Assembly (NCBI RefSeq): GCF_002368415.1
Contig: NZ_AP018291.1
Span: forward strand, 248,001 to 312,000
Length of the DNA: 64,000 bases
Reading direction: 5' to 3'
DNA from: Calothrix sp. NIES-4105
GTDB taxonomy: Bacteria > Cyanobacteriota > Cyanobacteriia > Cyanobacteriales > Nostocaceae
Both the position numbers and the translations under genes were made by a program. The notes below the pieces were generated by a model that had not been told where the DNA came from, searched no databases, and was given only the letters and a program-made list of their open reading frames with translations. Shown here piece after piece: positions 24,496-33,915 of this stretch; within the stretch, counting starts at the first letter, position 1, and each line of letters starts with the position of its first letter.

Positions 24496-24513
24496 GTAGT
24501 AATAAAAATGAAA
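24496..24513 (-). promoter_or_regulatory. Promoter-like motif upstream of the family B polymerase
   Basis: Minus strand: TTTCATTTTTATTACTAC followed by an AT-rich segment with TGTATATTAAA. A weaker match than its neighbours (TTCATT for TTCAAT). Confidence 0.35.
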
Positions 24514-24545
24514 CTAATCAAGTAATAAATACTTGATTAATATTT

Positions 24546-25754
24546 TTAAACTAAATCGATTATTTGTTCGCGAATAACGTAATATATCCAGGCAGGCGCC
24601 TTTTTACCGTTAATACGTTCAAGATTTTGCCACGCAGCGTTGATATCATGGTTTGGTAATTGTTGTTTACCCCAAGCAATTGCGTCTGCTTCGGATTTCC
24701 AAGCGGTGTAAATAGGTACAAACTTTTCATCCAAGTCCATACGGGCAACTTCCATTAAAATCGCCTGTATCCAAATATCTGAAAATTCACCTTTGGTAAG
24801 GTTTTCTTTGTTGCTGAGTGTTGTAATAATGCGTTGCAATTCTTTATTATCCCACACTTGTTTTATAGGGTGGTCGGTGTAGGTAATGTATTTAAGGCAA
24901 GTGCTTACCATTGTAGTAAGAATTTTGTGAGGGCTTTTCCCACGCGCAAATAATGAGTTAATTATCAACTTTGCTTCTTTGTAATTAGCGGTTGCGAGAT
25001 GAACTAGTATTTTGTAAGCAGTTGATTCGTTAACGATTCCACAAACTTCCTCGATAACCTCTTTGGTAATTGGTTTACCCAATGTAAATAGTTGGTCAAG
25101 TAGCGTTTGTGAATCTCGCATATGACCGTTTTTCGCTTCCGATATTGCTATTGCTGCATCTAAGTCCAAGTCAAACTGCTCAAGCCGCGCAATATCTAAA
25201 AGTGCTGATGCAATAGCATCTACGCTTATTAGTTTAAATTCAAATGTTTGCGCGCGCGATTTAATTGTTGGAGGAACTTTTGATTCCTCAGTTGTGCAAA
25301 AGACGAATGTTACATTTTCAGGTGGTTGCTCGGTTGTCTTGAGTAGTGATTGCCATGCTTGGTTAGATAAAGAATGGCATTCATCAATAATGATTACTTT
25401 CCATGCCCCTGCAATAGGAGCAAACTGAGTGCGTTCGATTACATCGCGCATAGGGTCTACCCCGGAATTTGATGCAGCATCAATTTCTATTACATCAAGA
25501 TGGCTACTGTTATTGATGTTAATACATGAGTTACATTTGTTACACGGTACTATCTCGGACTGACAATTTATCATTTTGGCGAGTATTCGAGCAGTCGAAG
25601 TTTTGCCTGTACCTTTGGCGCCTGTGAATAAATAAACTGGTGCAATGCGTTGTTGAGTAACTGCATTTTGTAGAGTTGTAGTAGTGGTTTCTTGTCCTAT
25701 TACATCTGATAGGGTTTGGGGACGATATTTGAGATGAATTGGTTCGTATGGCAT
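24546..25754 (-). CDS. dnaX: DNA polymerase III gamma/tau-like clamp-loader ATPase
   Basis: 402 residues. HLKYRPQTLSDVIGQE, P-loop GAKGTGKTS, zinc module CNKCNSC, DECHSLSNQAW (Walker B) and SRAQTFEF (sensor/arginine) are all canonical for DnaX. It is the only clamp-loader subunit here with an intact P-loop and Walker B, so it is the motor of the loader with the delta and delta-prime proteins. It is shorter than many chromosomal DnaX proteins and has no obvious long tau extension. The last 100 residues are distinct. It lies between the polymerase and clamp genes. Confidence 0.9.
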   Translation of the reverse strand: MPYEPIHLKYRPQTLSDVIGQETTTTTLQNAVTQQRIAPVYLFTGAKGTGKTSTARILAKMINCQSEIVPCNKCNSCININNSSHLDVIEIDAASNSGVDPMRDVIERTQFAPIAGAWKVIIIDECHSLSNQAWQSLLKTTEQPPENVTFVFCTTEESKVPPTIKSRAQTFEFKLISVDAIASALLDIARLEQFDLDLDAAIAISEAKNGHMRDSQTLLDQLFTLGKPITKEVIEEVCGIVNESTAYKILVHLATANYKEAKLIINSLFARGKSPHKILTTMVSTCLKYITYTDHPIKQVWDNKELQRIITTLSNKENLTKGEFSDIWIQAILMEVARMDLDEKFVPIYTAWKSEADAIAWGKQQLPNHDINAAWQNLERINGKKAPAWIYYVIREQIIDLV

Positions 25755-25826
25755 ATGTAATGTACTTCGCGATTATGATGTGTAGCTATTTATTTCCCCC
25801 TTTTGACATAAGGGGGAGAAGGGATA

Positions 25827-27146
25827 TCAGGCAGCGACTTTCAATTTGCGACCTTTTGTTGAAGTATTTTTCTTTGTACTAATCTTTGTTTTTGGTGCGG
25901 GAGTGGTGTTTTCTGGAAGAGTGTCGTTATCATCGGACGCTGGTGCAGTTTCTTCTGTCGCTGCGGGTGTTTTAGCATCAGTAGTGAAACTGCTTCGCCT
26001 AATTTGTAATGGCATTACTAGTGCAGTTTGTTCTAGTAACCCACCAATAGGACATATTACAATTGGTGTAGTATGAGTATTACATTTGATTACAATTTCA
26101 TCAGTATCAATAGAGTTTATAGCCTGCGTCAAATAATCTATATTGAATCCAATGCTGATATCTTCTGATGTTTCTGTTTTTGGTTTAATGCTGATTGAGT
26201 CGTATGCTTCTCCATAGTCGGATGATTCAGTAGATACTATAGCATTACAATTATTAACACTAAAACTTACTAAAACAGATTTGTCTTTTTCATGAGCAAG
26301 GTTTTCTACACGTTTGATTGTTGCTTGAAAAGCTTTTCTTTCAACTGTAAATTCATAGATGAATTTTTTAGGAATTATGCTTTCAATAGCTGGGTAGGTT
26401 CCATCTAATAATCGAGATATTATTTTGATTTCCGGCATATTAATCTCTACAATTTTGCTAAATACATTAATCAAGCAATCGTTATTTTCAGCATTTCTTT
26501 GTAATACTTTTAGAATTGATGTAAGTATTTTTGCAGGTATTGTAAAGTTTAGTTGATTTTCATCTTCATCATTATTTTTATCTAATGACATGCAAATGCG
26601 CCCAACTCTGTGACCATCAGTTGTTGTTGTGTATAGCTTATCCCCTGTAATATTGAAATTAGTACCAGTAAGTACCATCTTTGTTTCATCACTGGCGGCG
26701 CCGTATAGTACTTTACTAATAGCCTTTTCAAATTTTAAAGCTGATAGTTTTAGTGTACCAATAGGGTCTGTGTCTTTGATAGAGTCTTCGATTTGAGGGA
26801 ATTCATCTAGATTGTTGTTGACTGCTAGTCGGCAAAGTCCGCTTTCGTATGTGATTGTTAGGTATTGCTCATCAGAGGAAAGTGTTAGTTCGCCGTTGAG
26901 AGTTAGTACTGTATCCTTGAGCTTTTTACCAATTACGGCAACACAACCTGATTCTTCTACATCAGCCTCAATTATTTGATTAATACTGAAAGATGCATCA
27001 GTACTTTTTAATGTTATTTTATTTTCTTCTTCGGATGCCTCTACGATTATACATCCAGTGATGGGGGTGCATGGTTTGCTAGAAATAGCTAAAACTGCTG
27101 ATTCTATGGCGCCGCTTAGTAAGGCTTGATTTATTTGTACCTTCAT
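25827..27146 (-). CDS. dnaN: DNA polymerase III beta sliding clamp with a C-terminal extension
   Basis: 439 residues from the ATG at 27146, where the family sequence begins (MKVQINQALLSGAIESAVLAI). The ORF is open to 27227 but that part has no clamp similarity. Three clamp domains are recognisable: SKPCTPITGCIIVEA, LYTTTTDGHRVG, DGTYPAIESIIPK, and the terminal ALVMPLQIRR, equivalent to the usual VVMPMRL end. Beyond it is an extra tail of about 60 residues rich in Thr, Pro, Ala and Lys that clamps normally lack. Two proteins in this window end in clamp-binding motifs, suggesting this clamp is a hub. It follows the 27236-28240 gene by about 90 bp. Confidence 0.9.
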   Translation of the reverse strand: MKVQINQALLSGAIESAVLAISSKPCTPITGCIIVEASEEENKITLKSTDASFSINQIIEADVEESGCVAVIGKKLKDTVLTLNGELTLSSDEQYLTITYESGLCRLAVNNNLDEFPQIEDSIKDTDPIGTLKLSALKFEKAISKVLYGAASDETKMVLTGTNFNITGDKLYTTTTDGHRVGRICMSLDKNNDEDENQLNFTIPAKILTSILKVLQRNAENNDCLINVFSKIVEINMPEIKIISRLLDGTYPAIESIIPKKFIYEFTVERKAFQATIKRVENLAHEKDKSVLVSFSVNNCNAIVSTESSDYGEAYDSISIKPKTETSEDISIGFNIDYLTQAINSIDTDEIVIKCNTHTTPIVICPIGGLLEQTALVMPLQIRRSSFTTDAKTPAATEETAPASDDNDTLPENTTPAPKTKISTKKNTSTKGRKLKVAA

Positions 27147-27235
27147 ATTTGTGGTAGTGTTATAGGTGGTTAGAGGGTCTGCATTGTCAGTAACTGTGTT
27201 TGGATGATGTCGCACAATTACTGACAAGTTAATTT

Positions 27236-28240
27236 TTAGTAGGGAGGGTTGTCGTTAACTTCGATGTCGTCATCTACTAAAGTTGCGGGTAGCAATAGCT
27301 TTCTTTCGACTCTGCCTTCTACTACAAGTCGATTATGTTCCTCCACAATGGGCGCCGCTTTTCCAATACTCATAGTGAGGTCAGGGTTTGTTGCAACAAG
27401 AGTGGCATACTCTTTACTCTTCCATTCGCAGAAGAAATCTAAGAAATTGCTGCCATCTTGTTTTGGTGTTTCATATTTTTCAACGATTGCCACCCACGAA
27501 CGGTTTGTAGCTTTCGGCTCAGTTTTAGGTTCGTGGGACGGGGCAAATGTGGGATTAAATACGCACATTCTATGAAACTCATCGTCTTTGGGGCACCTAT
27601 CTTCGCCATAAAAGTTTGCAAATGCAGTATCAATATCCGAGTAGAAAGCTTCTAATGCTATGTCAAACTTCACTAGCTGTACACCTTTCATGGTTATAGC
27701 AATAGGAGTGTCATGAAGGTTGTTATTGTTTTCATCTAGCACGAACGCAAAATAAAACCTTCTAAGAACATGCGTTGCCTTATTTTTGTTGTAAAATTCT
27801 CTACCATCATTTGTTTCAAGTATCATGTTGGCCAGAGTACCAGATGTTGTACCATCATCCAGGTCTTTTCGTGCTTCAGGGAAAGTGTAACTTTTTTGTA
27901 TAATGTTTAACCTTGGTGACTGGAGCAATATACCTGTTTCTTCTTCCCCATTAGAAAATGTGTGCTTATGCTTTGCTTCCTCACCTTTCCAGTTAATACG
28001 GGTAAGCGCAGCTTCTTTTATAAACAATCCTACTTTTGTTGGGTCTTGTATGTTTATGATTTGGGTTATCGGCGCCGAACTAATAGGTTTGTTATGTTTA
28101 GGGTCTAGGTATTTACTTGCTGCTTTCCTCCTTTCTTCTTCAGAACGGCGTTTACCTGTAATCCCTGATACAGTATTAGGTACATCAGTTTCAGTTTCAG
28201 TTTCAGAATTGAATGGAACTTTACCGTTTTTGATAGCCAT
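27236..28240 (-). CDS. Hypothetical replication-module protein, possibly single-strand-binding
   Basis: 334 residues. There is an N-terminal disordered region (KRRSEEERRKAASKYLDPKHNK) and a central domain including RLNIIQKSYTFPEARKD and HVLRRFYFAFVLDENNNNLHD. The very acidic C-terminal tail LVDDDIEVNDNPPY recalls the DDDIPF tip of bacterial SSB, though the final Phe is Tyr. It sits immediately upstream of the clamp gene. An SSB-like role is an inference from the tail and the neighbourhood; no OB fold was verified. I have a faint memory of a cyanobacterial DUF of this type but cannot name it with confidence. Promoter motif at 28291-28309. Confidence 0.55.
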   Translation of the reverse strand: MAIKNGKVPFNSETETETDVPNTVSGITGKRRSEEERRKAASKYLDPKHNKPISSAPITQIINIQDPTKVGLFIKEAALTRINWKGEEAKHKHTFSNGEEETGILLQSPRLNIIQKSYTFPEARKDLDDGTTSGTLANMILETNDGREFYNKNKATHVLRRFYFAFVLDENNNNLHDTPIAITMKGVQLVKFDIALEAFYSDIDTAFANFYGEDRCPKDDEFHRMCVFNPTFAPSHEPKTEPKATNRSWVAIVEKYETPKQDGSNFLDFFCEWKSKEYATLVATNPDLTMSIGKAAPIVEEHNRLVVEGRVERKLLLPATLVDDDIEVNDNPPY

Positions 28241-28290
28241 AATCTAGGCGTTTTTGTGCTATGTTTACGCATTGATTACGCATAGCGATT

Positions 28291-28309
28291 AAGTCATAAA
28301 TATTGAAAA
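28291..28309 (-). promoter_or_regulatory. Promoter-like motif upstream of the clamp-region transcript
   Basis: Minus strand: TTTTCAATATTTATGACTT, then GCTATGCGTAATC about 17 nt after TTCAAT. It lies about 50-70 bp before the 28240 start and could drive the SSB-like and clamp genes. Confidence 0.4.
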
Positions 28310-28344
28310 ATATAACGTTGTCTCAAGACAACAATTATATTTGA

Positions 28345-28578
28345 TTAGCTAGCTTTAATTTCACTTAACATTTTTTGTAAGTTCTGGATGTAGTTTTCCA
28401 ATAACTTGACAGTACGCTTAGAGAATTTTAGACTAACTGATTTATCTCGACCATCATATACTGCTATAGTTTGACGGATATTGCTACCATAAACAGTTAC
28501 CATACAACCTGAATGTGGCTCAAATATATATGAGGTGTAACTATTCCAAGTTGATTTTTTACTTTTACTGTGTGACAT
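28345..28578 (-). CDS. Small hypothetical protein
   Basis: 77 residues, unrecognised. A beta-like first half (YIFEPHSGCMVTVYGSNI) is followed by a C-terminal helix with heptad-like leucines (FSKRTVKLLENYIQNLQKML). It overlaps the upstream gene by 14 bp, a pattern of tight packing typical of the replication region. Confidence 0.5.
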   Translation of the reverse strand: MSHSKSKKSTWNSYTSYIFEPHSGCMVTVYGSNIRQTIAVYDGRDKSVSLKFSKRTVKLLENYIQNLQKMLSEIKAS

Positions 28579-28951
28579 TTTTGTCTCCTATTTTTAAGCT
28601 TATGTAGATTATAAACTGATTAATGCTTGTAATAAGTTTTTTGATTTCACCGATTAATGCATCTTCTAGCAACCAAGTTGGGCATTTCCATACTTTTGCC
28701 TCCCAGCGTGTGCCAAGTCTTTGAGATTTACGTACTTTGCATTTTTCACAGCATTTATGTTTGAAAAGCCATTCTTCAAACTGTAGTGCTTTTTCCTTTG
28801 AGTTAAACCCAAAGTATGTAGTAATTCGTTTTCCTTCAGGGTTTGTAATGGTAGCAGCGCGTGTACCATACATGTTGATGCTCCAACCTTCTGCATCAAT
28901 TTTTTCTTGATAAGTTGGTTTGATTTCTAATTTACTTACTGTGACATTCAT
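28565..28951 (-). CDS. Small hypothetical protein with a possible zinc site
   Basis: 128 residues, unrecognised. CCEKC near residue 67 plus a later Cys (WKCPTW) could bind zinc. The ending (LIGEIKKLITSINQFIIYISLKIG) is an amphipathic helix. It overlaps both neighbours (14 bp downstream, 4 bp ATGA upstream), so it is co-translated with them. Confidence 0.5.
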   Translation of the reverse strand: MNVTVSKLEIKPTYQEKIDAEGWSINMYGTRAATITNPEGKRITTYFGFNSKEKALQFEEWLFKHKCCEKCKVRKSQRLGTRWEAKVWKCPTWLLEDALIGEIKKLITSINQFIIYISLKIGDKNVTQ

Positions 28952-29601
28952 AATGATATTTCTGGTATTGCGTCAAAATCTTCTTGCACTGATTTGTCTT
29001 GCAGCCATGCTGTGTAGTAAAATTGATTTTCTACTGCTGTGGCATCAGTAGTTGGTTGATAATTTGTAAAATTGACGATGGCGCCAATTTTTTCTAAGTT
29101 TACTTGGTGTTGTTTAGCATCATACCAAAACTGGCAAGTTTCTTTGCTATCCGGGAATAGGTAAAGTAAAGATATGTTTTCGCATTCTATGGTGAAATTT
29201 TCACGTAGCAGAAATAGCCTTAACTTTGTTTTCCAGCTATTTTCTAGCCATTCAAGATTTTGAGCTTTTGGTATACTCCAATTAAAAGCTGTTACACTGT
29301 TATCGTTGATGACGATGTAGTCATAATTCTCAACTAAGTAGACATTATCATTAAACTGATATGATAAATCAGTGCTGTAGTATTTAGTACTTTCAATATT
29401 AGTGTACATTGAAATAAATTCTACCCATTCTTTAATTGGGTGATTGTATGCAAATTTATCAATTGACATTCCAAGAGATAATTGTTGCATTACAGTATTA
29501 AATTGAAAATGGATATCACTAATATCGTTGTTAGGCATTACTTGCCCAATGTGTTTTGGCGCCTTTTGTTTAAGAGCATCACTGTTGAAATACTGGTTCA
29601 T
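28948..29601 (-). CDS. Hypothetical protein
   Basis: 217 residues, unrecognised. Tyr- and Asn-rich with alternating beta-like segments (NVYLVENYDYIVINDNSVTAFNW). No signal peptide, membrane segment or cysteine motif. The first gene of a three-gene overlapping unit ending at 28345, and 55 bp downstream of the primase-like gene. An imperfect palindrome containing ATACGTTCATG lies just upstream of the start. Confidence 0.5.
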   Translation of the reverse strand: MNQYFNSDALKQKAPKHIGQVMPNNDISDIHFQFNTVMQQLSLGMSIDKFAYNHPIKEWVEFISMYTNIESTKYYSTDLSYQFNDNVYLVENYDYIVINDNSVTAFNWSIPKAQNLEWLENSWKTKLRLFLLRENFTIECENISLLYLFPDSKETCQFWYDAKQHQVNLEKIGAIVNFTNYQPTTDATAVENQFYYTAWLQDKSVQEDFDAIPEISL

Positions 29602-29656
29602 ACGTTCACACTTATTTTTAGCATGAACGTATAACGTAGTTCATATAATTGATTAG

Positions 29657-30604
29657 CTATGAATTATTCGCTAAGTAATATAAACTACGAATTGTACACC
29701 TTAAATTATTAAAAGTACTCCATTTATACGCACATAAACCAGGTGTGTATTTATGCGACATTTGACTCCACTCTTCCCATTGGGGAAGTAAACTAGTGCT
29801 AACAGATTTTAATGCCATACCTGTTTTTATCCAAGTATTGTAATCATCCGCGTACTTGGGATGTATTATGTCTAGTAGAATGGAAGCAATTTTGATTTCC
29901 TCTTGTGTTCCCTCATGAGTTACGCATTCAAAACGTGTACTTAGGATTTTGTAACGTTTTTGTTGATGGCGGGTCATCTGTTCTATGACCCAACGTGGCG
30001 CCTCTTCGACGGGTATAATCTTTGGGCTACCTTCCACCCATTTATACTGCTTACCTCTTGGGTGTAAGGAGGGTGGGAGTATGGAATTTAGGTTTGTACC
30101 GCGCAATTCAAGATGACTACCGTTACCAGCGTCAATAACCCTTGACTTTAGGTATGGATACATAGACAGGTCAGCTTTATAAATATACTGCTGCCGATTC
30201 TTTCTTCCACTTGTGAATGATACTGTTGGTGGAAGATATCTCTCTGCTAGTTTTTTTACCTCAAACTCGTCTATTTTGGCTAAAATATTTTGTTTTCCTT
30301 CGTTGATTTCGATAACTTTTCGGTATGCTTCTATACCATCACAGTCAATCGCTAGCAAAAACTCTTTACTATTGGCACCACATTTCAAAGCAAATCCAGT
30401 CGGTGTAGCATCCTGCCATCCTTTTTTTGTTTCTATGCGTAGTATTCCATTTTGGCGAATAAGCGTTTCTCCTAATTGATTAGCTGAGTAGGGGAGGCTT
30501 TGCCACCCTTTCCCTAACGCTACTTTCATTCGTGTAGGTACAATCAACCAATGTGGAGGGATTTCGGATAATCCCTCGATTAGTGCTTTAACTTGTGCTG
30601 ACAT
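29657..30604 (-). CDS. Archaeo-eukaryotic primase superfamily (PrimPol-like) protein
   Basis: 315 residues. The AEP/prim-pol pattern is visible: AIDCDG (D87, D89), SGRKNRQQYIY (normally SG+xG+H, 132-142), HLELRG with an acidic residue (E166), and ILPPSLHPRGKQYKW, the LPPS.H..G..Y.W motif of bifunctional primase-polymerase domains. Residues about 225-305 (EEIKIASILLDIIHPKYADDYNTWIKTGMALKS) resemble the PriCT-2-type C-terminal domain. No helicase domain is attached. It would supply primers for the family B polymerase. It lies 65 bp downstream of the DUF1998 helicase gene. Family is fairly sure; primer synthesis is inferred. Confidence 0.75.
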   Translation of the reverse strand: MSAQVKALIEGLSEIPPHWLIVPTRMKVALGKGWQSLPYSANQLGETLIRQNGILRIETKKGWQDATPTGFALKCGANSKEFLLAIDCDGIEAYRKVIEINEGKQNILAKIDEFEVKKLAERYLPPTVSFTSGRKNRQQYIYKADLSMYPYLKSRVIDAGNGSHLELRGTNLNSILPPSLHPRGKQYKWVEGSPKIIPVEEAPRWVIEQMTRHQQKRYKILSTRFECVTHEGTQEEIKIASILLDIIHPKYADDYNTWIKTGMALKSVSTSLLPQWEEWSQMSHKYTPGLCAYKWSTFNNLRCTIRSLYYLANNS

Positions 30605-30669
30605 AAAATGCGAACTACATTCACAACCTCCAAATGTAGTAAATGTAGATAAGCGTGATTATTATTCAA

Positions 30670-33369
30670 TCACTGCAATAGTTTCACGCCCAAATCTTTG
30701 AATAGATGTTCATTGTCATCCGGGCATTGATGCATTGTAGTACATCTGTGACAGCCGTGTTTACAATCACAGTTGTTAACTAAAGTTCGGGCTTTTTGGA
30801 CAACTTGCTCCCAATAATCTAAGAGTGTATTACAGGCGCCTGTGCCATTAGCTATGGTGTCAAAGAAATACCCTATTATTGAATTTTGGTTTTGGGTTAA
30901 ACTAAATTCTATATCCTTGCTGTTTGTTTCGTGCTTGACTAGAGGTAGCGCTAGCATCAGTTGATGGGCGAGTGTATGAATAACAAGCAACATAGGTTCG
31001 CAAGTAAATACCTTAGCTAACTCTCTACTCATTGTGCGTTTTCCCAAATGAATATCTTCTTGAATTGCTTGCCTTGTATTTAATACAACACCCTTGAAAT
31101 AGCTTGTAGCATTACCTGTTACCGATACTTCGATTGTGGGTGTTTCGTACTCTACGGTAATTGGGTTTTGGTAGTTTACATCCTCGATTAGTTCATCAAC
31201 TTCGATGTTCCTTAGCAAATTACTACATGCAGGGCACATTTTGTATCCTGTATAAATAGCTTTGTGGTGGTTGCGACATTTTTTGCGGTTACAAGTCCAA
31301 CGTAACTCTTTATTACGTAGTTCATACCCACTCACCGATTCTTTAAGAGAACCCCAAATAGGATTGAGAATTAAAAATGAATCTTCGGTTAATTTTACAT
31401 GTATTCTTTCACCTTTTCCTGCCTTAATGTTACTAATTTTTAATTCTGCTTTACATACTGTGTAAAGGGTTGTATTTTTGCTGATTGGCTTTAATATACA
31501 ATTACCTTCCTCTAAATCTAGACTTATTGCACGATATTTTACAGGATGCCCGTCAAAGTCTTGTGCCGGGTAGATGGCGCCTTGATATACTTCCCTAATT
31601 GCAATACTTTTTGAGCTTGACTCAAATTCCTCGCCAGTTTCTTGATTTATGTATTCAATATTGCCTCCTTCACCACGCATTTTAATATTGGCGTGGTAGT
31701 AACCTAGATTTGAATTAGCTTCAATGCGGTTATTGAATGATGGAAGAAGTTTTTCTTCATCTAGTAACTTTTGCATGATTTCTAATCCAAATGCACCGAA
31801 ATATTCTTCAATTAATTCAACTGTTGGTTTGCTTTCAACAGCCGCAGCAATTAGGTGGTTGGTAACTATAGATTCATAATTTTGATTGAAGCTGATAATT
31901 TCAGCTTTATCTGTAAATAGCTTATCAGGATTATCCGCATAGTACCCATCAATCACACTTTGCTGGGACGGGATAAATACTATCAACCCTTCTCCATGTC
32001 TTCCCGCACGCCCCATTTGCTGACGAGTACTAAGTATTGTTCCTGGGTACTTGCAGATGATGGTAGCAGAAATATTACTAATATCTACACCAGCCTCTAG
32101 GGCACTGGTTGACACAATACCTTTGATTTTTTCCTTTAACAAGTCGCTAATTATTTCAGAGCGTTGTATTGGCTTCATACTCCCATAAAAACAAGAGCAT
32201 TTATTTGCTAAATCGCTTCTATCTCTAGCAATAAGTATTTGACGAGCTTTTGCAGCAATAGCTTTACTTTGCGCGCGGCTAATAGCAAAGCAGATAGTTG
32301 TTACATCAAGCTCAATCAATTTTGCTAGACAGATAGCAGCATCTTGAGTAGATGTTTTACTATTACGTAAGCATACAAATTGTTTCTCAAATGATTTGGC
32401 ACCACTCGATTCGATAATTGCTAAATCATCCTGCGAACGATTTGAAATCAAAGAAGCAATTCTTTTAGGATTTCCAATAGTCGCGGAAGCAAAGATATAT
32501 CTAATATTGTGCGGGTTACCTCCTAGCATATCTATTTTTAATTGCATCCTTTTGTTCAGCCATGCGAAATGGGCGCCAAAAGTTCCATTATAAAGGTGCA
32601 TTTCGTCTATAATCACTAACTTTATATTTAACAACGTCTGAATTAATTGATGGTTGTTTCCTTTACTGGCTTCTAAGTCGTGATTCCAAGCATCAGGTGT
32701 TGCTAATATAATTGTGGGAGTATTGGCATACTGCTGTAATCTTTCTCTACGAGGTATATCGCCATTAATATTCAAAACTTTGGGGCGAATATTTTCTGGA
32801 ATATGCTGAACAATTTCTTTAATTTTACGTGATTGGTCAAGGGCTAAACCCTTTAAATTAAAGAATATAAGTACCGATTTGTTCTCCATGCACTCCTGTA
32901 ATGCAGGAATCAAAAAAGCTAGTGATTTTCCACTACTAGTTTGTGTCAATAGTGCAATATTCCTATTTTGCTTATATGCTTCCCATGCTTCAATTTGATG
33001 CGAATATAATTGAGTAATTCCTGTTTGAGCTAGCGCATTTCTGATTATAGAATTAATATTGCTAGGTATTGGACTAAATGTGCCTTTTACACCATCAATT
33101 TTGGATATATGTGACAGCAAGCTATGTTTATTTAGGAACGCTGTAAAAAATCCATACTTCACTTCATTGGTGATAGGCGCCTTACCCATTGGCATTAAAT
33201 CGCCACTTTCAACTAGTTCGTGCCAACCATCAATCACTTCTTCAGTTGTACCTATTTGAACTATCAATTTTTTCGCTATAATAGCTTTGATTAAGCCAAC
33301 TCCTAATGTATTGATATACACTGCTTGTGAGGTTTCCAGCCATTTGGGCAAGCTTAAATTTGATTGCAT
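30670..33369 (-). CDS. DEAD/DEAH helicase with DUF1998 C-terminal domain (MrfA/YprA-like)
   Basis: 899 residues. A superfamily 2 helicase core: LYSHQIEAWEAYKQNRNIALLTQTSSGKS (Q motif and Walker A, about 122-149), DEMH near 256, FASAT, STSALEAGVDI and QQMGRAGRHGEG (motif VI). The C-terminal part has CNRKKCRNHHK...CPAC and the four-Cys signature CDCKHGCHRC of DUF1998 near 870. MrfA proteins unwind DNA in mitomycin-type repair. Similar proteins occur in defence and plasmid loci. It heads the replication region behind a promoter motif (33411-33429) with GGAGG in the leader. The role on this element could be repair or replication restart. Confidence 0.85.
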   Translation of the reverse strand: MQSNLSLPKWLETSQAVYINTLGVGLIKAIIAKKLIVQIGTTEEVIDGWHELVESGDLMPMGKAPITNEVKYGFFTAFLNKHSLLSHISKIDGVKGTFSPIPSNINSIIRNALAQTGITQLYSHQIEAWEAYKQNRNIALLTQTSSGKSLAFLIPALQECMENKSVLIFFNLKGLALDQSRKIKEIVQHIPENIRPKVLNINGDIPRRERLQQYANTPTIILATPDAWNHDLEASKGNNHQLIQTLLNIKLVIIDEMHLYNGTFGAHFAWLNKRMQLKIDMLGGNPHNIRYIFASATIGNPKRIASLISNRSQDDLAIIESSGAKSFEKQFVCLRNSKTSTQDAAICLAKLIELDVTTICFAISRAQSKAIAAKARQILIARDRSDLANKCSCFYGSMKPIQRSEIISDLLKEKIKGIVSTSALEAGVDISNISATIICKYPGTILSTRQQMGRAGRHGEGLIVFIPSQQSVIDGYYADNPDKLFTDKAEIISFNQNYESIVTNHLIAAAVESKPTVELIEEYFGAFGLEIMQKLLDEEKLLPSFNNRIEANSNLGYYHANIKMRGEGGNIEYINQETGEEFESSSKSIAIREVYQGAIYPAQDFDGHPVKYRAISLDLEEGNCILKPISKNTTLYTVCKAELKISNIKAGKGERIHVKLTEDSFLILNPIWGSLKESVSGYELRNKELRWTCNRKKCRNHHKAIYTGYKMCPACSNLLRNIEVDELIEDVNYQNPITVEYETPTIEVSVTGNATSYFKGVVLNTRQAIQEDIHLGKRTMSRELAKVFTCEPMLLVIHTLAHQLMLALPLVKHETNSKDIEFSLTQNQNSIIGYFFDTIANGTGACNTLLDYWEQVVQKARTLVNNCDCKHGCHRCTTMHQCPDDNEHLFKDLGVKLLQ

Positions 33370-33410
33370 AATTACGCCTATGCTTTAATGGACACCTCCA
33401 CATACATAGT

Positions 33411-33429
33411 ACTAGTTATGGTATTGAAA
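33411..33429 (-). promoter_or_regulatory. Promoter-like motif upstream of the DUF1998 helicase
   Basis: Minus strand: TTTCAATACCATAACTAGT, then TACTATGTATGTGG. It lies about 42-60 bp from the start, in the divergent gap with the EF-hand-like gene. Confidence 0.4.
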
Positions 33430-33507
33430 ATATTAACTTTACCTTTCTGTAATTATAATTTATTATTTAATATATATATTAAATAAATTCATTTATTACT
33501 GATAGAT

Positions 33508-33915
33508 ATGGATACAGCACAAAAATTTGATTCTAACCAAGTAGCTCTTGTACGTGAGTCTTTGAAGGAACTACTGGCGCCTGAAGATAAAGCATTTTAT
33601 TTAGATAGCATAGCAGATTCTGGCATCAACGAAGAAAATGTAGATAAGCTGAAAACAGGAGATATAGATAATTTACTTCTATATTTAAATTCTATAGAGG
33701 CTACTCCTGAGTATTACGCAAAAGTTTTTGCTGCAATCGAGTCACACTTGCCCGATTATCTAGTTAGTCATTTTGCAAATTCTGATAAAGATAATGATGG
33801 TGTTACGCTTGCCGAAGAACTGAGACTAGGAACTAATCCTAGTGTGGCGGATAACCATTATCGTTCATATGCAATCCAACGCTCACAACAAATCGATAAT
33901 GGTATAGATTTGTAG
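33508..33915 (+). CDS. Small acidic protein with an EF-hand-like calcium loop
   Basis: 135 residues. NSDKDNDGVTLAEELRLGTNP near 91-111 matches the DxDxDG..d..E...GTDP calcium loop found in thrombospondin type 3 repeats and dockerin-like EF-hands. The rest is helical and acidic with no signal peptide, so it is probably cytoplasmic. It is divergent from the helicase gene and convergent with the HNH-like gene, with a terminator hairpin between. Role unknown. Confidence 0.6.
   Translation: MDTAQKFDSNQVALVRESLKELLAPEDKAFYLDSIADSGINEENVDKLKTGDIDNLLLYLNSIEATPEYYAKVFAAIESHLPDYLVSHFANSDKDNDGVTLAEELRLGTNPSVADNHYRSYAIQRSQQIDNGIDL

Noticed and set aside
25827-27227. Longer clamp starting at 27227
   Set aside because: The first 27 residues have no clamp similarity; the family begins at MKVQINQALL (27146).
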